Source of the DNA: Anagrus nilaparvatae
Taxonomy: Eukaryota; Arthropoda; Insecta; Hymenoptera; Mymaridae
Assembly: GCA_022575985.1 (NCBI GenBank)
Contig: JAKSXM010000014.1
Coordinates: forward strand, 2,170,001-2,234,000
DNA: 64,000 nucleotides
Direction of reading: 5' to 3'
In this document: positions 48,901 to 58,400 of the stretch, piece after piece
Numbering within the stretch: position 1 is the stretch's first letter
Layout of the letters: each line of letters opens with the position of its first letter
Notes under the pieces: generated by a model
Database searches by the model: none
Seen by the model: the letters and a program-made list of their open reading frames with translations, nothing else
Told to the model about the DNA's origin: nothing
Made by a program: the position numbers and the translations under genes

Positions 48901-50658
48901 GATGGAATACGACCTAAATCGATACATTTACCATGCAGGTAGATGTAGAGAAATTAAATTGCCTATTAATTTGAAAGTTGATGGTTTTTCAGACCCTAGT
49001 CCAGGTGAAGCACACAGAGGCGTCTGATTGCAATTTTACGGATGCTACTGGCACAGTTGCTATAAATGTTACAGAAATAACCGAGACGTAGCCGTTAGCA
49101 AAAATTGCACAGAAACATTGGAAGATCGATATACTCGTACGTTAGCGATCGCCAATCGTATACGTGCTAATAATTACAAGCTATACGAAATATGGGAGTG
49201 TGATTTCAATTGAGAATACAAAGAGAGAGAAGAGATGAGAGAGTACGTTTTGAAACATAGTTTGACGAAATACGAACCTCTGAACGTGAGAGATGCATTT
49301 TACGGGGGTAGAACCGAAAATTTCGTTAAACTGTACGAGACGAGAGAGGGTGAAAAAATTAAATACGTAGACGTGACCTCGCTCTACCCGTTTATATGTA
49401 AAAGAGGTGAATTTCCGGTTGGGCATCCAAAACTGTACGTGGGCTTGGTAGAGTGCAGGGATTTTGCTGGTGAGAATTATGAAAATTTTTCGGTAAAAGT
49501 CAATGGTGTAGTTTATTGTAGTTTATTCCACCTAGAAACTTGTTGCACCCTGTTTTGCCCGTGAAAATGCACAATAAGCTTTTGTTTGCTTTGTGCAGAA
49601 CCTGTTGCGAGGTGATGAGCCAACAGGCTTGTACTCATGAGGATGAATATTTGCGATGTTTTACAGGGACCTGGGTTTCTCTGGAAATTAAGAAAGCGAT
49701 TGAAAAGAGTTATGTTATCCGTGAAATTTACGAAATTTGGCATTACAGAAAAATGACAAAGTATAATCAGGCCACAAAGACTGGCGGTCTCTTTGCCGAG
49801 TATATCGACACTTTTTACAAGCTTAAAACCGAGGCCAGCGGCTTTCCGTCCGAGTGCATCGACGAGGCAGCGATCGACGCGTACATTGAAAATGTCAAGG
49901 TGAGTGAGGGCATTGAGCTTGAGAGAGAGAAAATTCAAAAGAACATGGCTCTCAGGGGTGTAGCGAAGCTTTGCTTAAACTCGCTTTGAGGATTTTTTGG
50001 TCAGCAGGAAAACAAATTGCAGACAAAGATAATTCGGGATCCTGCAGAGTTGCAAGCTCTTTTGGCTTGTCCAATGACCGAAGTGTCTGGCGTTTTACCT
50101 GTTAACGACGACGTACTGTATTTGAGCATGAGGACCAAAGAAGGATGTTTCGAACCGTTAAATACAGCAAACGTAGTTTTGGCTGCTTACGTAACTGCTC
50201 AAGCGAGACTGAAACTTTACATTTATCTCGAATACCTTGGCCCATCCAGCTCGTATTGTGACACAGATTTGGTATTATACGTTACTAACGAACAGGAGAG
50301 TTCTCCTGATTTACAGACGGGACCGCTTCTTGGAGATCTCACGAACGAACTCGAGGCGTACGGTCAAAACGCGTACACACCGTGTTTTGTCTCTGGCGGA
50401 CCGAAATTTTACGCTCTGACGATCAGGAAAGACGACGGTACGTTTGAACAGGTTTGCAAAGTCAAGGGTATTAGGCTAAATTATCAAAACAGTAATAAAA
50501 TAAATTTTGATAGCGTAAAATCACTCGTGTGCGAGGAAATTGATGCTTTGACAGTGAACGACAACCATGCAATTAGACGCACAAAATTTCACGACGTCGT
50601 TACCAAAAAAGAAAGCAAAGTTTTAAAACAGTGTACACGAAACGCGATATGTAAATGA
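45981..50658 (+). pseudogene. polB: Polinton protein-primed DNA polymerase B (5 exons, disrupted)
   Basis: Replicates the element's DNA from a protein primer. The start ATG is at 45981. Four small introns, all phase 1 with GT-AG borders, separate exons 45981-46089, 46195-46269, 46417-46491, 46555-46680 and 46738 onward. Exonuclease motifs: YDFET near 48045, the AHNSQGFDAQF box near 48290 and YCREDVKIL near 48675. A Cys-rich segment lies at about 47690-48000. Polymerase motif A is DVTSLYPF (about 49370), motif B is at about 49975, and motif C is YCDTDL (50253-50270), with both Asp kept but Leu where Ser is usual. Lesions: frameshift at about 48900; TGA at 49027, 49212 and 49987 (the last inside motif B); frameshift at about 49527 near a 10-bp duplication. 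Confidence 0.9.
46195..46491 (+). repeat. Tandemly duplicated exon of polB (exons 2 and 3)
   Basis: Exons 2 (46195-46269) and 3 (46417-46491) are each exactly 75 bp and both end in LN.DN.ASTSK followed by GGTATTTTT. The introns before them share an AAATTAAATTTTTTT stretch. The period is 222 bp. Because both flanking introns are phase 1, the duplication keeps the reading frame. Confidence 0.75.
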
Positions 50659-51124
50659 TAGTTTTAGTTTACCATTTGGCCATGTTTAAAAATAAAATAA
50701 ATAAAAAAAATTTTTTTTGTTAAACTAAAACAATTGTTTTTCTTTTTCTTTCTCTTTTAAAATATTCCTAGCCTTTTTTTTCATTACCTTACAGTATTTG
50801 CAGAAGCAGCAACTGCAGCAGCAGTTTTCTACGCGTAGCGCATTCAAACCGCTTGCATAATTTTCAGCACTGATTAATGATCCAGCTCGCTTCGGCGTAC
50901 AACGAGGCTCGCTAAGCGAGCGGACGGCGGCGACGGCGCTGGGGAGTAGCGCGGGGGCCCCCCTCCCCACCAAGGCTGCGCTAGTAGTTTTGGACGCTGC
51001 GCGAGCCAAATTGAGCTTGTAGCAGCAGCAGCAGCAGCAACAACAGCCGTTTTGATTGCAAGCGCGTTTACGAAAAGACTTTCGGTGCTTAACACCGAAG
51101 ATTTTGCACGCTTCCAACTAAAAA
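50659..51124. other. Intergenic region with a GC-rich island
   Basis: Between polB and the ATPase. Positions 50884-51010 are strikingly GC-rich (GACGGCGGCGACGGCGC, GGGGGCCCCCC) in otherwise AT-rich DNA and include the hairpin GCTCGCT/AGCGAGC. A CAG/CAA run follows (51018-51045). The minus-strand open frame here is Cys/Ala-rich because of these repeats and is not credible. Confidence 0.5.
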
Positions 51125-51773
51125 ATGGATCAATTTTATCGCGCTTGGAAACATCCGTGGACTTGTATGATTAGTGGACCTACAGGTTTGCATTTAAAAA
51201 TTTTTTTTTTTTTTTTAAATTACAATCTAACTTTGATTTCATTTTTTTTTCTTATTTACGCACGTTTACGTCACGTCGTCCATTAAACTACGTTTATGTG
51301 AAAACGAAAAAGGCACTGGATAAACAATTTTCATAAAAAATTTCCTCGACTATGTCGACCAGCTTAACGATCGACCATTCGATCAAATTTTTCTGTACTA
51401 CTCCATCTGGCAGGATACTTATAAAAAATCAGGCGCAAACATCGAGTTTCGAGAAGGTCTACCCGATTCTGCGGATTACTTGCGCGACAGAGACAAGGCG
51501 AAACTTTTGATTCTCGACGATCTTTTGATCGAGTCTTCGGATTGCGATGACATTTTAAATTTATTTACCAAAGGCAGTCATTACGGTAACCTGAGCGTAT
51601 TTTTCACCACGCAAAACTTGTTTCACAAAGGCAAAAATCATCGAGATATTTCTTTAAACGAATATTTTTCCGCACGAAAGTATCTACCAGACGGTTTACG
51701 TACCGATAAATGCATATTCATCCGGGGCAAAGAAAAGGAAAAAAATTCCTCCCATGTCCTCAGTCATTTACGT
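51125..51773 (+). pseudogene. Polinton packaging ATPase, P-loop split by an intron
   Basis: An FtsK/HerA-type (A32-like) ATPase that would pump DNA into capsids. The start ATG is at 51125 (MDQFYRAWKHPW). The P-loop GPTG.G.T is divided: exon 1 ends inside it at 51185, a 127-bp GT-AG intron (51186-51312) follows, and exon 2 resumes in phase 1. The codon for the P-loop Lys reads TAA (51321-51323). The rest is open: EFREGLPDS, then the Walker B region LLILDDLL, LFTKGSHYGNLSVFFTTQNLFHK and RDISLNEYF. After this, about 50 residues usual for the family seem deleted, and the frame runs straight into the next gene without a stop. Confidence 0.85.
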
Positions 51774-52149
51774 ATGATGGCGACGAAAAGACGCAGTAAT
51801 AGCAGCAGCACCAGCTGTACCAGTAAAAAGTGCCCCATATCCAAAAAGCACGCAAATATTTTGAGAGCATTGAATCACCTGGAGAGCAGACACAGGATCG
51901 TTTTACTCAGTGCTGCAAATCGCGATCTCATCAAGTGTATATGCGAATGCGCGTTAAATATTTTGAGAGGCAACGTACCGCTTAAACCTGCTGAAAAAAA
52001 TCGCCTCAGAAGACACGCTCGATTACTTCAAAGGTAAAAAACAGTTACTTGTGCAACACGGCGGAGGTGCCTTCTTGCCTGCTCTCTTAACACCAATCAT
52101 TACAGCTGTACTGGATAAGTTTCTTTTGACTCGACTGAGTAATAAGTAG
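51774..52149 (+). pseudogene. Small conserved Polinton protein (frameshifted)
   Basis: In frame with the ATPase above; the likely own start is the ATG at 51774 (MMATKRR). It has a helical core with NILRALNHL, DLIKCICECALNILRGNVPL and basic ends. After 52037 the frame shifts, and the usual hydrophobic C-terminus continues (VQHGGGAFLPALLTPIITAVL, to the TAG at 52149). This family occurs widely next to Polinton ATPase genes in invertebrates. I know of no established function; the glycine-rich hydrophobic tail suggests a minor virion or membrane-active peptide, which is inference. Confidence 0.65.
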
Positions 52150-52157
52150 AAAAAAAA

Positions 52158-53122
52158 ATGGATCACGCTGCTAAAATGATTCTCGTCCCAGCCGGTACGG
52201 CTATCGGTGCATCGGCACTGACTGCCGGTAACATTGAAAAATTGTCACCCTGTCGTGACGGTGACATGTTTCAAGAAAATTAAAAAAAAAAACAGTACAG
52301 ACACCGGGCACGTTTGAAAGCAGGCTTGATGCAGAAATGGCCGATATTTTACAGTCAGACAAGGAGGAATTCGAAAAGAGCATCTTGTACAACCAGGTTT
52401 TTCAACGTTTTTTACAACACAGAGCAAGCACGAACGTTGAACAAAATTTAAAAGACGCAAAGTTACAGCACGAGGTCGAAGAAATGGAGGCAGCGCGAAA
52501 TTTTGACGACAATATCATCGAAACGATACCCAAGAAATTTCAAGAAAAAGCCAAAAGTTTTTTAATGTTTGCACGAAAAGTCTCTTCTGTTGAGTGGGAT
52601 TCGGAAGGTAAAGTACGCGTGCGCGGAATACCACTCCCTTGCGCAAATATAGTGGATTTGGTAAATGACGCTATGAGATCTAGAAAAAGAATCAGAGCAG
52701 CGGGACGGGGTCAGTTTAGCGCTGCACTTCGAGTTGCAGGTCTACCCGAAAATTTTGTTGGAAACAAAGAATTTTGGAGAGAAGGAGTTGTAGTTGCACC
52801 TCATTCTGCTTCTTCTTCTACTTCTTCGGCGTCGCATTCGATTTTAGCGTCTCCGTTGCACTCGGCGAGTACACCAGTGCGCAAAAATAAAACGTTTGCA
52901 TCGGTAAACGATTCGACTTTCAAAGACGCTCTCAACGCAGGAGATTCGTCACCAATAGACTCTGCATCGTCATCAAATACAAGTCCAACAGCAACAACAA
53001 CAACGCCCAACAAAAGTTTGAAAAGAAAAAAAAAACTTAACCAGAGTGTTCCCGGACGTTCGTCGTCGTCGTTTCGTTCACCAGCTAATTCACCGCTAAA
53101 ACAATGGAGTCGTATCAAGTAA
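52158..53122 (+). pseudogene. Conserved Polinton protein of unknown function
   Basis: Starts at the ATG at 52158 (MDHAAKMILVP) and loses frame in an A-run near 52285. The main frame continues from about 52297 with ESRLDAEMADILQSDKEEFEK and is open to 53122. The order of a short N-terminal MILVP motif, acidic helix, conserved Trp (SVEWDSEGKV) and NIVDLVNDA matches a protein commonly found between the ATPase and capsid genes of arthropod Polintons. The C-terminal 100 residues are Ser/Thr-rich and then basic (SLKRKKKLNQ). Role unknown. Its end overlaps the next gene's start by 19 bp. Confidence 0.65.
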
Positions 53123-53583
53123 AAAAAAACCAAGAAGCTGGTGCGCCTCCCGTATTTCAGCAAGAAACGGAAAATCCAATCGAGATTGCAGTTGAACCTA
53201 TAGGTGTAGGGGAGATTGATTCTTCCGACCAAAATAGCATTCTTGACGGACTTATTGATTTATTGCCGTTTGAAATGCATTTAAACGGGTACGAGTTTTG
53301 CGGAAATGGAACGCATCTCGATGAGCGTTTACAACAAAATAATCACGGGATAAATCCACTTGACAAAGCGTGCTTACAACATGACAAGGATTACTCGAAA
53401 AACAAAAACTGGCGTAAAGCCGATTGAGTTTTAGCCGAGAAAGCATTTTCCCGCATTTTGTCCTTCGACGCTGAACCAGACGAGAGGACTGCCGTGTTAG
53501 TGACAGCCTGCTGTATGCTTTCAAAAATTACTTTTGAGAAATTTTTCGATCGAATTCAAAAAGCTATTGGTTTTAATAAGTAA
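53104..53583 (+). pseudogene. Phospholipase A2-like (parvovirus VP1-type) protein, one nonsense codon
   Basis: A compact PLA2-like domain of the type found in parvovirus VP1 and in many arthropod Polintons, where it is thought to breach membranes during entry. Seen: LPFEMHLNGYEFCGNGTHL (calcium-loop-like), then INPLDKACLQHDKDYSKN with the HD catalytic pair. A TGA at 53425-53427 interrupts AD.VLAEKA, where an Arg codon (CGA) is usual, so a CpG transition fits. The frame is open after it to 53583. The start at 53104 overlaps the upstream gene. Confidence 0.8.
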
Positions 53584-53760
53584 AAAATAAAAATAAAAAT
53601 ACAAAGAATGAAAAAGTGATAAAAGAGAAAAAGAAGCAGAATAAGAAGAAGAATCAAAAGCTCATTATTAACTAAAAAGCAAAAAAGAAAAATATAACGT
53701 CAATTAGTAAAAATAATATTAATAACAAGAAGACGAAAAATAATAATAACAAAGTCAAGA

Positions 53761-54863
53761 ATGGAAGGTTCATTGAATAAATTGTATTACAATCCAGAGC
53801 AACCTTCCTCGTTCGCTGGGGCTCACTATTTATTGCAAAAAACAAAAACCAAATTTGGCAAAGATACAAAACAAAAAGTAAAAAATTGGTTGAGTGAACA
53901 GGACGCATATACATTGCATAAATCGGTTAGAAAAAATTTTCCTCGACGCACGTACAACGTGTCAAATATTTATGACTATTTTGAAGCTAACTTGGCAGAT
54001 TTTCGTTCGATAAAATCATTCAACGACAATTACACTTTTGTACTCTTCGTCATTGATGCTTTGAGTAAATTTTTATGGGTAGAACCGCTAAAAGACAAGT
54101 CTGGTGTTTCCTTAGCTGGCGCTCTGCGTAAAATTTTCACTAAAAACCCCGATAAACTACCGGTGGTTTTCAATCGGATAAAGGCCGTGAGTTTACAGCT
54201 AAAGTGGTTCAAAATGTTTTTAACGAGTTTAATATTGAGTTTTGTTTGAATCGGAATCCCGACGCTAAAAGTGCAATAGCAGAACGCGTCATTCAAACTA
54301 TAAAACATCGTTTGTGGCGTTATTTTACGCTTAAAAATACACGCAGATACATTGATATTTTACAATCTATCGTGCATTCTTACAACCACACCGTACATTC
54401 AGGTACAAAGATGACTCCTGCTAGTGTGAACTTACATAACGCCGACATTGCCCGCTCCAATCTGGCAAAAAGGTATACGCGGTGCAATGAAAAAAAAAAA
54501 ATCAAGAAAACACCAAAATATAGCGTTGGTTCAGTGGTACGCATCAGTCGTGCTCCAGACATTTTCCGAAAAGGTTACGAAAGTGGGTGGACATTAGAAT
54601 TATTTAAAATTGCACGCGTTTCCACTGCAAGGCAACCACCAGTGTACACTTTGGAAGATTTGGACGGTGAAATTATAGACGGAATTTACTACGAGGAAGA
54701 ACTTAGTTCTGTCGGGAAAAACTTGAACGAGGCTGCATTTGAAATTAACGAAATTTTACAAACAAAGGGTCGAGGTAAATCTAAGAAATACCTCGTTAGT
54801 TGGCGCGGTTATCCTGCTAAATTTAACTCTTGGATTTGGGCTAGTGATTTGATTGATATCTAA
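53761..54863 (+). pseudogene. Polinton integrase with C-terminal chromodomain (frameshifted)
   Basis: A retroviral-type integrase that inserts the element. Open from ATG 53761: a helical N-terminus, then the catalytic core with FEANLADF, where the first catalytic Asp of the DDE triad (usually ADLADM-like) reads Asn, and VIDALSKFLWVEPL. Near 54165 the frame slips. The second Asp (SDKGREF, about 54175-54195) is in the new frame, followed by the Glu region (KSAIAERVIQTIK). The second part ends with an SH3-like stretch (YSVGSVVRISRAPDIF) and a chromodomain (EINEILQTKGRGKSKKYLV...W.GYP). The chromodomain is the usual one in Polintons and some gypsy elements. Confidence 0.9.
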
Positions 54864-54865
54864 AC

Positions 54866-55715
54866 ATGGGGAAGAATCAATTTTGTACTACCGAGCAACA
54901 GTAGTATGCAAATTTATACCAACAACATGACAACGCATTTTATCACGTTCCTACCAAAACAGATTGATTTAGCTGGCGAGTGGAGCGTGGCTTTAACAGA
55001 AATTCAAATACCAATGACTATGCATCACGTCAAAAATAATTCAGAAGCCACGAGAGTTGCGAACGAAATTAAGCATTTCTCCGGAAACGAAAAACAATTT
55101 GCAGAGGATAATGCAATTGTAATTCAACCTTGATTTCCGAAAGCAGACCCGAAAATTTTTTCGCATATTTGTCTCAGTATATTTGCAAATATGCAGGTAC
55201 TTTTAGACGAGCTAAACTTACTCAGATCTGTACGACCGCATTTTGGCTTCACGAGCAATCGCGGAGGCTATATCGTTCTGAAATTGATTTGTAACGATAG
55301 CTGCAAAAGTAACGCTCTGCATAGCTTGGAAATTTCTGAAAAAATTAGAAACATTTTAGGTTTTGAGAAAGGTACGTAAGAGCTTCGGGCTCCAGGAAAA
55401 GTACAAGTTACAGCTGAAAGACAGCCTAATTTACTCGCTAATATACCTAAGATGCTGATGATATATTCAGATATCCTGGAGCCATGGGTTACGGGAGACG
55501 TGTATACACCTCTCTTGAGAAGCGTTTCACTCGACTTTGAAAAGTACATTTACGGCTCTGTATGGGTAAAAAATTTTTCACCACCATCTTATGTACCCTT
55601 GTTGTGCAATTCATTTAGGTCAATTGAAATTGATTTACGTGACCAGTTTGGGTCACCGGTGCCATTCGATTCCGGAACGTTGACAGTGACGCTAAATTTC
55701 AAACGCACAGACTAG
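54866..55715 (+). pseudogene. Penton-like (minor capsid) protein, two nonsense codons
   Basis: Begins FVLPSNSSMQIYTNN (start codon apparently lost by a slip near 54866; first internal ATG at 54906) and continues in one frame with ITFLPKQIDLAGEWSVALTEIQIP. TGA at 55131 and TAA at 55377 interrupt it. The C-terminus has YSDILEPWVTGDVYTPLLR, YVPLL and IEIDLRDQFGSPVPF..GTLTVTL. This layout matches a family found in almost all arthropod Polintons that I associate with the minor (penton) capsid protein; that role is from memory. Confidence 0.65.
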
Positions 55716-55718
55716 AAG

Positions 55719-56270
55719 ATGGCTCATTACATCGATTATTTCAACAGCTAAATAGGCAGCGGCGGAAGCCCTGTGCAGACAGGTATAAATCGCGTTTATA
55801 TCGGTACACCGTATCAACGAGGAAACGGTATAGGCTCTTTTCTTGGCGGTTTATTTCACAGTATTTTACCTATATTTACCAGAGGAGCAAAAGCTGTCGG
55901 TAAAGAAGCTTGGCGTACAGGTATCAACGTTCTGTCAGATGTCGCCCTAAACAAAGCACCGGTCAAGGAATCTCTTCGCACTCATGCACGAGAGTCTGTT
56001 GGTAATTTAAAAAGAAAAGCCGAAGATCAGCTGGATAAGTATTTAATTGAAGGTTCGGGTTATAAAAACAAGCATCCTGCTCTCAGCAGTCATTTACTGA
56101 ACACGCTCGGTACCTTGAGCACAAAACATCGTAAAAAACAGAAAAAAAATATCGCAAAAAGTAAAAAAAAGAACAAAAAAAATTCAAAGCTCGAGTATAA
56201 AGTTTCGAAAAAGAATCCAAAAAAAAAAGGAAGCACAGAAAAGAAAGAAGAAGAAAAATCGAGTGAGTAA
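55719..56270 (+). pseudogene. Small basic Polinton virion-type protein (early stop)
   Basis: Starts at ATG 55719 (MAHYIDYFNS). An in-frame TAA at 55749 is followed by continued coding: GINRVYIGTPYQRGNGIG, a hydrophobic Gly-rich segment SFLGGLFHSILPIF, then a basic conserved KESLRTHARESVGNLKRKAE and a Lys-rich tail. The amphipathic and basic character resembles adenovirus-type core or membrane-lytic minor proteins; this is inference. Conserved next to capsid genes in arthropod Polintons. Confidence 0.6.
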
Positions 56271-56312
56271 CAAGGTCATTGATATTTTTTCAGGATAATT
56301 GAAAAGTTCAAA

Positions 56313-57310
56313 ATGGCGTTTCTACATACTCACTCGTGCGAGTCTCTCAAGAGCGAGCTGGAATAATTTACAGTACCTTCAACTCAAGTAACGATAGAAT
56401 CGAGTCACTGGGTTCATTACAAGCCTATAGCAAGTTTATCAGATGATTGTCCGATAGAATATAACATATCCGGGAATACCGAGGAATATATCAACTTGGC
56501 TCACACTATGCTCTATTTGAAAGTTTCAATAAAAACCGATAGCAAAACCGATGGAGCAGATAATGCACTTCAAGCTCAAATAAAAAATGTGGGACCTGTA
56601 AACAATTTCATGCATTCACTTTTCAGTCAAGTAGGTGTATCGTTTAATCAGAAACTCGTTACGCCGCCGTGTAACGGTTACGGTTACAGAGCGTACATTG
56701 AAAATTTGCTAAATTACTCTTCGGATGCAAAAAATTCGCATTTACAGAGCGTCTGTTGGTACAACGATACTGCTGGCTTTATGGATGATTTAAAAGATGG
56801 AAACATTGGTCTAAAAGCCCGGCGTAACATGCTGAATGGAAGCAAGAGCATAGATATGATTGGCCACTTACACTGCGACGTTTTCAATCAAAATAAATTT
56901 CTTCTAAACGGCATAGATTTAAAAGTGAGACTCATTAAAGCCCGGCCGGCTTTTACAATAATGGACGAGACGGGTACCTTCTACGTACACTTTGAATAAG
57001 CTACTTTACAAATTCGTAGGGTTAAGATAAGTCCCGGTGTGCTAATAGCCCATGCTAATACACTGTCAAAAACAACAGCCAAGTATGATTTAACAAGAGT
57101 CGACGTTAAATCAGTCGCTATATCTCAAGGAATTCTCAGTCATTCAATAGACTCTGTCATTATTGGTCAAATACCTAAGCGTATTATTCTAGGATTTGTA
57201 ACAAACAAAGCTTATAACGAAGATCGACAACTCAATCCCTTCAACTGCCAAAACTTCGACTTAAATTACTTGTCCATGTACGTGGAAGGTCAACAAATAC
57301 CCTCGGCATT
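56313..57310 (+). pseudogene. Major-capsid-like Polinton protein, truncated, two nonsense codons
   Basis: ATG at 56313 (MAFLHTHSCESLKSELE), TAA at 56364 and TAA at 56997; otherwise one open frame to about 57310. Recognisable: VHYKPIASLSDDCPIEYNI, VGPVNNFMHSLFSQVGVSFNQKLV, MIGHLHCDVFNQ, RRVKISPGVLIAHANTLSK and QIPKRIILGFV. This is the F54H12.2-like family of invertebrate genomes, which I associate with the double jelly-roll major capsid protein of Polintons. The C-terminal third (about 150 residues) is missing: after QIPS the frame carries sequence that belongs to the next gene. Confidence 0.7.
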
Positions 57311-57818
57311 GATGCACAATTTTTCAAGGGAATCGACGGACTTTTACTACCTAAGGAGGTTGCCGTATTTGCACTCAATGACGATTTTTTATGCCACTGG
57401 ATAATAAAACCTCCATACAATTCTACAAAAATATCATACAACTCCCAACGACAAAATAATTGGTTAACCCACAACCACTACGGATTAAATTGGTTTCACG
57501 GAGACATAACTGGCAAAATTTTGACAAGAAATTTACAATCAATATCAAAAAAAAGCAAGAAAAGTTTACGTACGTGGTCGCGACAAGCTAGTATTTCTAC
57601 ACAAAATCATACCAAACGAAGTTATAAATTTAGACTTGGAAATCAATTGTCCATCTTTCCAAAATTTACCACGGAAAAATTTATATTGCATACAGCATTC
57701 AATAAAATTCAATTACGAGAAATACAGCTGCGCACTTAACAATGCTCAACGACTAAAGGTTTGGTTAAATCAAAATTTGAAAAATCTATCTCAAGGGGTA
57801 GACACAGTAGACGCATAA
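57270..57818 (+). pseudogene. Conserved Polinton-linked protein of unknown function (5'-truncated)
   Basis: Coding in another frame starts inside the capsid gene (about 57275; FFKGIDGLLLPKEVAVFAL, then HWIIKPPY and LNWFHGD). After a slip near 57545 the frame holds a YVV-type strand. It then passes into 57636-57818 with INCPSFQNLP and YSCALNNAQRLKVWL. Proteins with this KEVAV...HW.FKPPY...LNCPS order are frequent beside Polinton protease genes in insects. The function is unknown to me. The junction implies a deletion that removed the capsid C-terminus and this gene's start. Confidence 0.55.
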
Positions 57819-57820
57819 AA

Positions 57821-58327
57821 ATGAACAGCTTAGAAATTTTGGGATTCGTATCTAAGATACCCTCCCACACGGTTGGAGTATTTCCAGCTGACAAGATACC
57901 TCGACTCTGGACAAAGCCTGTTGCTTTTGTGTTCAACACCCAAGGCAATTCACTACCTGGTCAGCATTGGGTAGCCGTTTACGTTAATTGCAGAGGCCAT
58001 GGTTTATTTTTTGACAGCTATGGATTAGCACCATACGTCATAAATCACGTCAGACTTTTAAGAAAAAACTACAAGCGATTCACCTGGAATACAAGACAAC
58101 TTCAAAGTGGATCATCAAATGTCTGTGGTAAATTTTGCATCATGTTTTTGCAGTACATGTCTCGCGGATTAAAAATGAAAGATTTTTTAAATAAATTTAC
58201 AACAGACGTAAAACTAAATGACAGAATAGCTGCGCATTACGTCAACAGACTCAAACGCAATGCAAGATATAAAATAAATCGTAGAAATCACGCCTTCAGT
58301 CATTCGAACGAGTACTTCGGTAAATGA
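57821..58327 (+). CDS. Adenain/Ulp1-type cysteine protease of the Polinton
   Basis: A 168-residue maturation protease of the adenovirus protease family. I start it at ATG 57821 (MNSLEILGFVSK) rather than the in-frame 57761, because conservation begins there. The catalytic set is complete: His49 in GQHWVAVYV, Asp65 in FFDSYG, Gln95 in RQLQS and Cys102 in NVCGKFCIMF. It is of typical length with no stop or frameshift, unlike most of the neighbouring genes. It would cleave capsid precursors in a working element. Confidence 0.85.
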   Translation: MNSLEILGFVSKIPSHTVGVFPADKIPRLWTKPVAFVFNTQGNSLPGQHWVAVYVNCRGHGLFFDSYGLAPYVINHVRLLRKNYKRFTWNTRQLQSGSSNVCGKFCIMFLQYMSRGLKMKDFLNKFTTDVKLNDRIAAHYVNRLKRNARYKINRRNHAFSHSNEYFGK

Positions 58328-58400
58328 ATAAGCAGAGGCCTGAGATTACAAAATTGTAACTGCAAAACACTACCATTTTAAATTAAAAAAAAAAATCATC

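Noticed and set aside
48898..49990. TGA read as Trp in the polymerase (alternative code or readthrough)
   Set aside because: Three in-frame TGAs looked suggestive and the one in motif B replaces a likely Trp, but true frameshifts at about 48900 and 49527 and TAA stops in neighbouring genes point to ordinary decay.
50725..51117. Minus-strand 130-residue open frame with many Cys
   Set aside because: Its Cys and Ala runs are the reverse of a CAG/CAA run and a GC-rich island, and it ends inside an AT-rich intergenic region. No motif supports it.
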